From DATATV01 sp035551355 (GTDB lineage: Bacteria > Actinomycetota > Actinomycetes > Mycobacteriales > Pseudonocardiaceae), in assembly GCA_035551355.1 (NCBI GenBank), contig DASZNF010000095.1, positions 1-24,254 of the forward strand: 24,254 bases of DNA, in the 5' to 3' direction. Each line of letters begins with the position of its first letter. Positions within the stretch are counted from its first letter, which is position 1. The notes below the pieces were generated by a model. It did not search any database. It was given only the letters and a program-made list of their open reading frames with translations, and was not told the DNA's origin. Position numbers and translations under genes: made by a program. Shown here in pieces: positions 14,116 through 20,954 of this stretch.

Positions 14116-14799
14116 TCAGACGCCGCGGACCAGGCGGAGGTCCTCGGTGTGCCGGTACCAGGTCCAGCGCTTCTGCGGCCGCTCGTGCGGCACGCCGTCC
14201 CGGGTCACGATCGTGGACAGGCAGCCGATCTCGAACGACCGGCCCGCGGTCACCTGCTCCCGCCGGTTGACCAGGCCCCGGTGTGCCACCGCGACCTGCA
14301 GGCCCGCCCCGGGCAGCGGGGTCACCCGGATGAGTTTGGCCGGTCCGCGCAGCACCCGGGTGTCGTCGCAGTAACCCACCCCGCGCACCGGCCCGATGGT
14401 GCCAAGGCCGACCAGCACCCCGCCGTTGTCGTCCCGGACCAGCGGCACCCGGTCGGCCTCCCCGTGCAGCGCGGCCTCCAGCGCGCGGCGCGGATCGGTG
14501 GGCAGATCCCAGGTCGCGGCCACCTCCGACGCGCCCGAGACCGGCACGTAGCCCAGTGCGACGTCGGCCAGCCGCTCGGTGCGCAGCAGTCGCAGCACCA
14601 CCGCGTTGAGGTCGGCGTCGGTGCCCAGCACGATCGCCCGGCCCCCCAGCTCACGCAGCAATCCGTCGACATCGGCCTTGCCCGGCCGGGCCGCCACGTG
14701 AAACACGTCGATCCCGTCGCGCTCGGCCAGCTCGGAGAGACCTTTCGACCCGGCCGCCCGACCGCACGCCAGCACGACCGCCGCCGACTGCGTTCCCAT
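14116..14799 (-). CDS. Diacylglycerol-kinase catalytic-domain-like protein, degenerate
   Basis: A 227-aa protein that resembles the DAGK/lipid kinase fold: a Rossmann-like start, GTDADLNAVV at 59-68 where the family has GGDGTxNxV, then LGYVPVSGASEVAATWDLP in place of the LGVIPxGTGNDxA segment, followed by a beta-rich C-terminal part. The glycines of the nucleotide loop are replaced, so phosphotransfer may be lost; it may act as a binding or regulatory protein. The ATG at 14799 has GAGGAG 5 nt upstream. It is divergent from purA, as the comparable mycobacterial gene Rv0358 is. Family assignment is moderate; function unknown. Confidence 0.72.
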   Translation of the reverse strand: MGTQSAAVVLACGRAAGSKGLSELAERDGIDVFHVAARPGKADVDGLLRELGGRAIVLGTDADLNAVVLRLLRTERLADVALGYVPVSGASEVAATWDLPTDPRRALEAALHGEADRVPLVRDDNGGVLVGLGTIGPVRGVGYCDDTRVLRGPAKLIRVTPLPGAGLQVAVAHRGLVNRREQVTAGRSFEIGCLSTIVTRDGVPHERPQKRWTWYRHTEDLRLVRGV

Positions 14800-14813
14800 C
14801 CGGACTCCTCGAC

Positions 14814-14819
14814 TACGCT
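14814..14819 (+). promoter_or_regulatory. Possible -10 element for purA
   Basis: TACGCT fits TANNNT and would put transcription start near 14826, about 62 nt before the purA ATG. A 14-bp palindrome follows just downstream. Confidence 0.35.
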
Positions 14820-14831
14820 CTTACCGGCACT

Positions 14832-14845
14832 CGCCCAATTGGGCG
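14832..14845. promoter_or_regulatory. Perfect 14-bp palindrome in the purA leader
   Basis: CGCCCAATTGGGCG is a perfect palindrome in the intergenic region shared by the divergent kinase-like gene and purA. It lies just after the predicted purA transcription start, a place where a bound repressor would block transcription. Confidence 0.45.
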
Positions 14846-14888
14846 GACGTCATTCCATCATCGCGTGTTAATCCTGTGGGAGTTACTC

Positions 14889-16178
14889 ATGCCGGCCATC
14901 GTGGTCATCGGCGCTCAGTGGGGCGACGAGGGCAAGGGCAAGGCCACCGACCTGCTCGGCGAGCGTGTCGGCTGGGTCGTCCGTTACCAGGGCGGCAACA
15001 ACGCCGGCCACACCGTGGTCTTGCCCGACGGCCAGGACTTCGCGCTGCACCTGATTCCCTCGGGCATCCTCAACCCCGAGGTCACCAACGTGATCGGCAA
15101 CGGCGTGGTGGTCGACCCGGGGGTGCTGCTGGACGAGCTGGCCGGGCTGGAGGAGCGCGGGGTGGACACCTCGCGGCTGATGATCTCCGCCGACTCGCAC
15201 TTGATCATGCCCTACCACGTGGCCATCGACAAGGTTACCGAGCGCTACCTGGGCAAGGCCAAGATCGGCACCACCGGCCGCGGTATCGGTCCGTGCTACC
15301 AGGACAAGGTGGCCCGGGTCGGCGTGCGCTTCCAGGACGTGCTGGACGAGAAGATCCTGCGGCAGAAGGTGGAGGCCGCGCTGGACTTCAAGAACCAGGT
15401 CCTGGTGAAGGTGTACAACCGCAGGGCGCTGGACCCGGACGAGGTGGTGGACGCCGTGCTGGGCCAGGTGGAGAAGCTGGCCGACCGGATCGCCGACACC
15501 CGGCTGCTGCTCAACCAGGCGCTGGAGCGGGGCGAGACGGTGCTGCTGGAGGGTTCCCAGGGCACCATGCTCGACGTGGATCACGGCACCTACCCGTTCG
15601 TGACCTCGTCCAACCCGACCTCGGGTGGGGCCTGTGCCGGGTCGGGCATCGGGCCGGGCCGGATCAACGCCGTGATGGGCATCCTCAAGGCGTACACCAC
15701 GCGGGTGGGGTCGGGGCCGTTCCCGACCGAGCTGCAGGACGACATGGGTGAGCGGCTACGCAAGACCGGCGGGGAGTTCGGCGTGACCACCGGCCGCTCC
15801 CGGCGCACCGGCTGGTTCGACGCGGTGATCGCCCGCTACGCGGCGCGGGTGAACGGAATCACCGACTACTTCCTGACCAAGCTGGACGTCTTGTCCGGCC
15901 TGGAGCGGGTGCCGATCTGTGTCGGCTACGAGGTGGACGGGTTCCGCGCGGACGACATGCCGATGACGCAGACCGATGTGCACCACGCGGTTCCGGTGTA
16001 CGAGGAGCTGCCGGGCTGGTTCGAGGACATCAGCCACTGCCGCACCTTCGAGGAGCTGCCGGCCAACGCGCAGTCCTATGTGCTGCGGCTGGAGGAGCTT
16101 TCGGGTGCGCGGATGTCGGTGATCGGGGTCGGCCCGGGCCGGGAGCAGACCATCGTCCGGCACGATCCGCTGGGCTGA
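14889..16178 (+). CDS. purA: Adenylosuccinate synthetase
   Basis: A 429-aa GTP-dependent enzyme that joins IMP and aspartate to form adenylosuccinate in AMP synthesis. The nucleotide loop GAQWGDEGKGK is at residues 8-18 with Asp13, and His41 is in NNAGHT. GTTGRGIGPCYQDK and the LEGSQGTMLDVDHGTYPFVTSSNP segment bind IMP, and VTTGRSRRTGWFD is the aspartate/GTP loop. Length is normal. ATG at 14889 has GGGAG at 14878-14882; the in-frame start at 14865 adds residues not typical of the family. It is a single-gene unit ended by the palindromes at 16196-16238. Confidence 0.97.
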   Translation: MPAIVVIGAQWGDEGKGKATDLLGERVGWVVRYQGGNNAGHTVVLPDGQDFALHLIPSGILNPEVTNVIGNGVVVDPGVLLDELAGLEERGVDTSRLMISADSHLIMPYHVAIDKVTERYLGKAKIGTTGRGIGPCYQDKVARVGVRFQDVLDEKILRQKVEAALDFKNQVLVKVYNRRALDPDEVVDAVLGQVEKLADRIADTRLLLNQALERGETVLLEGSQGTMLDVDHGTYPFVTSSNPTSGGACAGSGIGPGRINAVMGILKAYTTRVGSGPFPTELQDDMGERLRKTGGEFGVTTGRSRRTGWFDAVIARYAARVNGITDYFLTKLDVLSGLERVPICVGYEVDGFRADDMPMTQTDVHHAVPVYEELPGWFEDISHCRTFEELPANAQSYVLRLEELSGARMSVIGVGPGREQTIVRHDPLG

Positions 16179-16195
16179 GTTCCCTTCGACTTTTC

Positions 16196-16243
16196 ATCGG
16201 TCGCCGACGGATATTTTATTATCGGTCGGCGACCGATATTTTT
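16196..16243. promoter_or_regulatory. Double palindrome: purA terminator and/or ssu operator
   Basis: TATCGGTCGGCGACCGATA (16220-16238) is a palindrome of 9+1+9. A second copy, ATCGGTCGCCGACGGAT (16196-16212), has one mismatch; centres are 25 bp apart. TATTAT (16217-16222) between them could be a -10. The outer halves also form a 13-bp hairpin followed by ATATTTTT, a plausible rho-independent terminator for purA. The same DNA may therefore end purA and bind a repressor of the ssu operon. Confidence 0.6.
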
Positions 16244-16297
16244 CCAGAGTTCGGGACGGGCCGCCCATTCATTGACGGGAGCGCGGCGCGGAAACAA

Positions 16298-16346
16298 GAC
16301 TCCGGGCAGCCGATGACGGCGTGTCATTGTCTTCCGCCCGGACGTC
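16298..16346 (+). other. Structured leader RNA candidate before ssuC
   Basis: A lower stem pairs 16298-16307 with 16336-16346 (10 bp, one bulge). An inner hairpin pairs ATGAC (16313-16317) with GTCAT (16323-16327). The stem ends directly before the GGAG Shine-Dalgarno at 16348-16351. It does not match a riboswitch class I know. Confidence 0.3.
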
Positions 16347-16358
16347 TGGAGTATCCGC

Positions 16359-17213
16359 GTGACTTCTTCTTCGCCGGATGTGCTGGCGCGCGCCGAGGCC
16401 GACGCGCCGGTGGCCGGGCCGGCCTCCTCGGCGCCGCCCGAGCCGGTACCACGGCGGCGGCGCTGGCGGGGCCTGCGCGTCGCGCGCTGGGTTTCCCCGT
16501 TGGCATTGCTGGTGATCTGGCAGGTGCTGGCCGGCACCGGCCTGGTGCCGGCCAGCAAGCTGCCGTCGCTGAACGTGGTCTGGCAGGCCGCCGTGCAGGT
16601 CGCGCAGGACGGTCAGCTGGGCGAGGGCCTTGCGGTGTCGCTGCGCCGGATGCTGATCGGGTTCGTGATCGGCGCGCTGATCGGCGGAATTCTCGGTGTG
16701 CTGGCCGGTTTGCTGCGCTCGGCCGATGTGACGGTCGATCCGTTGATGCAGATGCTGCGCAACATTCCGCTGTTCGGCACCATTCCGTTGTTGATTCTGT
16801 GGTTCGGGATCGGTGAGCTGCCCAAGATCGTGTTGATCGCGGTGGCCGGCGCGGTTCCCATCTACGTGAATGTGTACGCCGGGATTCGCGAGGTCGATCC
16901 GCGGCTGGTGGAGGCGACCACGGCGCTGGGTTATTCGCGGGCGCAGCGGCTGGTCCACGTGGTGTTGCCCGCGGCGGTGCCGCACACCCTGGTCGGGGTG
17001 CGGCTGGGCGTTGCGTCCTCGTGGCTGGCCCTGGTGGTGGCCGAGACGGTGAACGCCGATTCGGGCATCGGCTTCATGATCAACAATGCCCGGGATTTCC
17101 TGCGCACCGACATCGTGATCGTGGGCCTGCTGGTCTACGCGCTGGTCGGGTTGGTGCTGGATTCGGTGTTGCGCGGACTGGAACGGTGGTTGCTGCGGTG
17201 GCGGACGGCGTGA
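16359..17213 (+). CDS. ssuC: ABC transporter permease for sulfonates
   Basis: A 284-aa inner-membrane permease of the SsuC/TauC/NrtB type. A cytoplasmic start of about 45 residues leads to several membrane helices. The EAA loop (RLVEATTALGYSRAQRLVHVVLPAAVPHTL, contact site for the ATPase) is near residues 185-215. GTG at 16359 has GGAG 7 nt upstream. It overlaps the ATPase start by 4 nt (GTGA). As first gene of ssuCBAD it carries the likely regulatory region upstream. The sulfonate assignment depends on the ssuD at the operon end. Confidence 0.92.
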   Translation: MTSSSPDVLARAEADAPVAGPASSAPPEPVPRRRRWRGLRVARWVSPLALLVIWQVLAGTGLVPASKLPSLNVVWQAAVQVAQDGQLGEGLAVSLRRMLIGFVIGALIGGILGVLAGLLRSADVTVDPLMQMLRNIPLFGTIPLLILWFGIGELPKIVLIAVAGAVPIYVNVYAGIREVDPRLVEATTALGYSRAQRLVHVVLPAAVPHTLVGVRLGVASSWLALVVAETVNADSGIGFMINNARDFLRTDIVIVGLLVYALVGLVLDSVLRGLERWLLRWRTA

Positions 17214-17935
17214 CGGGCACAGTGTCCGAGGTGGCAACCGGGACGGTCGAAGTACGGGGACTGGTCAAGCGATTCGGTTCGCGGCCGGTGCTGGACGGGC
17301 TGGATCTGTCCATCGAGCGCGGTGAGTTCGTGGCGTTGCTGGGTCGTAGTGGCTCGGGCAAGTCCACGCTGCTGCGCGTGTTGTCCGGGCTGGATCGCAA
17401 CATCGACGGTGAGTCCACTGTGGACGGAAGGGTGTCGGTGGCGTTCCAGCAGCCGCGATTGCTGCCCTGGCGGCGAGTGTGGCGCAACATCACCCTCGGC
17501 CTCGACGGGCCCGATCCGCGTGCGGTCGCGGCGAACGCGCTGGCCGAGGTGCGCCTGGCCGACAAGATCGACGCCTGGCCGGGCACGTTGTCCGGCGGCG
17601 AGGCGCAGCGGGTGTCGCTGGCCCGCGCGCTGGTCCGGGCGCCGGATCTGCTGCTGCTGGACGAGCCGTTCGCCTCGCTGGACGCGCTGACCCGGCTGGC
17701 CATGCACCGGCTGGTGACCCAGTTGTGGCAGCGCCACCGCCCAGCGGTGCTGCTGGTCACCCATGACGTGGACGAGGCGCTGGCCCTGGCCGACCGGGTG
17801 CTGGTGCTGGAGAACGGCCGGATCGCCGCGACTCACGAGGTGGCCGCGGACCGGCCGCGCAGTGCCGCGCGGCAGGCCGAGTTGCGCGCGGAAGTGTTGT
17901 CCGACCTGGGAGTCACTGAGCATGAAGTTGCGTGA
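17210..17935 (+). CDS. ssuB: ABC transporter ATP-binding protein for sulfonates
   Basis: A 241-aa ATPase with all motifs: Walker A GRSGSGKST at 45-53, Q-loop VAFQQPRLLPWRRV, signature LSGGEAQRVSLARAL, Walker B LLLLDEPFASLD, and the H-loop VTHDVDEA. The FQQPRLLPW segment is typical of the SsuB/TauB/NrtD branch. GTG at 17210 overlaps the permease stop (GTGA), giving coupled translation; alternative GTGs at 17198 and 17222 are possible. Its 3' end overlaps ssuA by 14 nt. Confidence 0.93.
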   Translation: MTGTVSEVATGTVEVRGLVKRFGSRPVLDGLDLSIERGEFVALLGRSGSGKSTLLRVLSGLDRNIDGESTVDGRVSVAFQQPRLLPWRRVWRNITLGLDGPDPRAVAANALAEVRLADKIDAWPGTLSGGEAQRVSLARALVRAPDLLLLDEPFASLDALTRLAMHRLVTQLWQRHRPAVLLVTHDVDEALALADRVLVLENGRIAATHEVAADRPRSAARQAELRAEVLSDLGVTEHEVA

Positions 17936-18983
17936 ACTGATCGTCGCGGCCACCGCCCTGGCCGCCGTCACCGGGTTGGCCGCGTGCGGCGGCGGGTCCG
18001 GCGCGTCCGCCCCCGCCGCGGCGCCGGTGCCGGCGACGGTGAGTCCGGCCGCGCTGAGCAGCGTCACTTTGCGGGTGGGCGACCAGAAGGGCGCCGGACT
18101 GCAGGTTCTGTTGCAGGCGGCCGGTTTGGCCGACACCCCGTACAAGCTTTCCTGGTCGACCTTCACCTCCGGGCCGCCGCTGCTGGAGGCGGCCAACGAC
18201 AACGCGGTGGATGTCGGCGAGGTGGGCAACACGCCGCCGATCTTCTCGGCCGCCGCCAACGGCAACATCGACGTGGTCGCCGCGTTGCGCTCCAGCGTCG
18301 GGGATTCGGTGCTGGTGGGCAAGAATTCGCCGATCCATTCGCTGGCTGATCTGCGGGGCAAAACGATCGCGGTGGCCAAGGGCAGCTCGGCCAACGGCAC
18401 GCTGCTCAACACGCTGGCCAAGGCGGGCCTGAAACCCAGCGATGTGACCATTTCCTACCTGCAGCCCGCGGATGCCTACGCCGCGTTCAGCCAGGGCAGC
18501 GTGGCGGCCTGGGCGGTGTGGGACCCGTATGTCACCGAGGCGGTGGCCAATCTGGGGGCGAAGCAGCTGGTCAGCGGCGCGGACGCGTTGCACGGGACCG
18601 GTTTGGCCGCCGGGTCGCCGTTGAGCAACGGGTACTCGTTCCTGACCGCGAGCCGGACCGCGCTGGCCGATGCGGGGCGCAACACGGCACTGGCCGATTT
18701 CGTGACCCGGGTGGACAAGGCGGAGCAGTGGGCGGCCACGCACCTGGACGCGTGGGCGGCGATCTACGCCCAGCAGACCGGAATTCCGCTGGCCACGGTG
18801 CAAAAGGCCATCGGGCAGATCGTGCTGTCCCCGGTGACGCTGGACGATTCGGTGGTGGCCGCGGAGCAGAAACTCTCCGACGCGTTCACCAGCGCGGGCC
18901 AGCTGCCGGGCAAGGTCGCGTTCAGTTCGTTCGTCGATCGCCGCTTCACCGCGGAGATCGCCCCGCTGGTGAAAACAAAATAG
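17922..18983 (+). CDS. ssuA: Sulfonate-binding lipoprotein of the ABC transporter
   Basis: A 353-aa solute-binding protein. The signal peptide has a basic start (KLRE), a hydrophobic core and the lipobox LAAC with Cys22, so it should be lipid-anchored outside the membrane. The mature part, after an Ala/Pro linker, has the SsuA/NMT1 pattern: SLADLRGKTIAVAKGSSANG, YLQPADAYAAFSQGSVAAWAVWDPY. ATG at 17922 has GGGAG upstream and lies within the end of ssuB. It is followed after 13 nt by ssuD. Confidence 0.93.
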   Translation: MKLRELIVAATALAAVTGLAACGGGSGASAPAAAPVPATVSPAALSSVTLRVGDQKGAGLQVLLQAAGLADTPYKLSWSTFTSGPPLLEAANDNAVDVGEVGNTPPIFSAAANGNIDVVAALRSSVGDSVLVGKNSPIHSLADLRGKTIAVAKGSSANGTLLNTLAKAGLKPSDVTISYLQPADAYAAFSQGSVAAWAVWDPYVTEAVANLGAKQLVSGADALHGTGLAAGSPLSNGYSFLTASRTALADAGRNTALADFVTRVDKAEQWAATHLDAWAAIYAQQTGIPLATVQKAIGQIVLSPVTLDDSVVAAEQKLSDAFTSAGQLPGKVAFSSFVDRRFTAEIAPLVKTK

Positions 18984-18996
18984 AGGACGGGCCGAG

Positions 18997-20100
18997 ATGA
19001 GCGTGACGCTGCACTGGTTCCTGCCCACCCACGGCGACGGTCGGTCCATTGTGGATCGAGCCGGGATGAGCCCGATCGGCGCGGACGTGCCGCGCGAACC
19101 GGACATCGACTACCTGGCCCAGGTGGCGCAGGCGGCCGAGCGGGTCGGCTTCACCGGGATGCTCACCCCGACCGGAACCTGGTGCCAGGACGCGTGGTTG
19201 ACCACCGCGGCGCTGCTGGCCCGGACCCGCACGATCAAGTTCCTGGTGGCGTTCCGGCCGGGCGCGCTGACCCCGACGCTGGCCGCGCAGATGGCCGCGA
19301 CCTACCAGCACGTGTCCGGCGGGCGATTGCTGCTCAACATCGTGACCGGCGGCGATCCCGTTGAGCAGGCACGGTTTGGCGACTACCTGGACCACGATCA
19401 GCGCTACGACCGCACCGACGAGTTCCTGGCCATCCTGCGGCTGATCTGGTCCGGGCAGCCGACCGGTTTCCGGGGCGAGCACTACACGATCGACGGCGCG
19501 ACCACGTTCGCTGTCCCGGATCCGGTGCCACAGCTTTATTTCGGCGGTTCCTCCGACGCCGGGATGCGGGTCGCGGCCCGGCGCGCGGACGTGCACCTGA
19601 CCTGGGGCGAGCCGCCTGAACTGGTGGCCGAGAAGGTGGGCCGGCTGCGCAAACTGGCCGCCGAGGAGGGCCGGGAACTGCGGTTCGGCATCCGGTTGCA
19701 CACGTTGAGCCGGGACACCTCGGCGGCGGCCTGGGCCGAGGCGCAGCGGATGTACGACCGCTTCGATCCGGCGGATGTGCAGGCGGCGCAACGGAAATTC
19801 GCCGCGATGGATTCGGTGGGCCAGCGCCGGATGGCCCAGTTGCACGGCGGTGAGCTGCCCGCCGACGCCCGGTCGCTGGAGATCCACCCGAACCTGTGGG
19901 CCGGGATCGGGCTGGTGCGCGGCGGGGCGGGCACCGCGCTGGTCGGCAGTCACGCCGAGGTGGCCGATCTGATCGAGCAGTACCACGAGGTGGGCATCGA
20001 GGAGTTCGTGCTGTCCGGCTATCCGCACCTGGAGGAGGCGTACTGGTTCGGCGAGGGCGTGCGGCCGATCCTGGCCAACCGCGGTTTGCTGGCGGCGTGA
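18997..20100 (+). CDS. ssuD: FMNH2-dependent alkanesulfonate monooxygenase
   Basis: A 367-aa LLM-fold monooxygenase that releases sulfite from alkanesulfonates, using reduced FMN and oxygen. Hallmarks: WFLPTHGD at 7-14, Cys63 in GTWCQDAW, FLVAFRPG, NIVTGGDP, YFGGSS, Arg233 and His235 in RLHT, Arg308, and Tyr342 in LSGYPHLEEAYWFGE. These agree in spacing with the known E. coli active-site residues (Cys54, Arg226, His228, Arg297, Tyr331). It closes the ssuCBAD operon. No NADPH:FMN reductase (SsuE) gene is in the window, so reduced flavin must come from elsewhere. Confidence 0.93.
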   Translation: MSVTLHWFLPTHGDGRSIVDRAGMSPIGADVPREPDIDYLAQVAQAAERVGFTGMLTPTGTWCQDAWLTTAALLARTRTIKFLVAFRPGALTPTLAAQMAATYQHVSGGRLLLNIVTGGDPVEQARFGDYLDHDQRYDRTDEFLAILRLIWSGQPTGFRGEHYTIDGATTFAVPDPVPQLYFGGSSDAGMRVAARRADVHLTWGEPPELVAEKVGRLRKLAAEEGRELRFGIRLHTLSRDTSAAAWAEAQRMYDRFDPADVQAAQRKFAAMDSVGQRRMAQLHGGELPADARSLEIHPNLWAGIGLVRGGAGTALVGSHAEVADLIEQYHEVGIEEFVLSGYPHLEEAYWFGEGVRPILANRGLLAA

Positions 20101-20112
20101 TCGAACCCTGGC

Positions 20113-20132
20113 AGCAGTACGAGCGTACTGCT
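20113..20132. promoter_or_regulatory. Perfect 20-bp palindrome at the methyltransferase promoter
   Basis: AGCAGTACGAGCGTACTGCT has two perfect 9-bp arms around AG. It fills the space between a -35-like CTGGCA (20108-20113) and the -10 TAGCTT (20132-20137), the ideal place for a repressor. Confidence 0.55.
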
Positions 20133-20137
20133 AGCTT
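20132..20137 (+). promoter_or_regulatory. -10 element for the methyltransferase gene
   Basis: TAGCTT lies 5 nt before the ATG at 20143, with CTGGCA 18 nt upstream. A leaderless mRNA is likely, separate from the ssu operon. Confidence 0.4.
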
Positions 20138-20142
20138 GGGGC

Positions 20143-20928
20143 ATGGACTCCGTCACCCGGTTCGAGGGCCTGGCCGCGCACTACGACAGGTCCCGGCCCA
20201 CCCCGCCGCGGGCCCTGACCGACCTGCTCCGCCAATGGATCGCGGTGGACCGGCCGGACGTGGTCGACCTGGGCGCGGGCAGCGGGCTGGCCACCGAGCT
20301 GTGGTCCGGCCAGGCCGCCTCGGTGACCGCGATCGAACCCGGCGCGGACATGCGGGCCATCGCCGGGCAGCGGCTGGCCACGCTGCCCGACCGGGAGATC
20401 TTCGCGCTGGTGGATGCCCCGGCCGAGGTCACCGGCCTGCCCGATGCGTGCGCCGATGTGGTCGTGGCCAGTCAGGCCATGCACTGGTTCGACCCGGCCC
20501 GCGTCATCCCGGAGATCGCCCGGCTGCTGCGCCCCGGCGGGGTGTTCGCCGCGATCGACTGCGACTTCCCGCCCGCCGTGCTGGCCGCCGCCGACGCCGC
20601 CTACGACGACTTCCAGTACGCCATGGGCCACCTGGAGGTGTCCAACGCGCTGCAGCCGGCCAAGACGGCCAAACGGGAGCACCTGGGCAACCTCTCGCGC
20701 AGCGGACTGTTCCGCCGCACCACCGAGATCTGCCTGCACAAAGAGGAAACCGGCGATGGGCAGCGGCTGGTGGACATCGCGCTGAGTCAGGGTGGGGCCA
20801 AGGCCGCGCTGGACGCCGGGTTCACCGAAGAAGACCTGGCCGTCACCGGTCTGCGCGCGATCGCGGCCACCATTCCGGCCGACACCCCGTTCTGGTGGAC
20901 CTACCGGGTTCGCCTGGCCTGGAAGTGA
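20143..20928 (+). CDS. Class I SAM-dependent methyltransferase
   Basis: A 261-aa protein of the methyltransferase type-11 group. Motif I VVDLGAGSG is at 40-48, the acidic end of strand 2 is in TAIEPGADM, motif post-II shows in DVVVASQAMHWFDP, and LLRPGGVFAAID follows. The N-terminal FEGLAAHYDRSRPTPP matches small-molecule methyltransferases of the SmtA/UbiE type. Substrate unknown. It follows ssuD by 42 bp but has its own promoter and a palindrome, so it is probably separately regulated. It converges with the antiporter gene after 26 bp. Confidence 0.9.
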   Translation: MDSVTRFEGLAAHYDRSRPTPPRALTDLLRQWIAVDRPDVVDLGAGSGLATELWSGQAASVTAIEPGADMRAIAGQRLATLPDREIFALVDAPAEVTGLPDACADVVVASQAMHWFDPARVIPEIARLLRPGGVFAAIDCDFPPAVLAAADAAYDDFQYAMGHLEVSNALQPAKTAKREHLGNLSRSGLFRRTTEICLHKEETGDGQRLVDIALSQGGAKAALDAGFTEEDLAVTGLRAIAATIPADTPFWWTYRVRLAWK

Positions 20929-20954
20929 ACGCGCCGGACGAACGCCGGTGAATA

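Noticed and set aside
16313..16348. Possible cysteine-sensing leader peptide before ssuC (Met-Thr-Ala-Cys-His-Cys)
   Set aside because: The frame does not stop early but runs to 16816 inside ssuC, and has only two nearby Cys codons, unlike known polycysteine attenuators.
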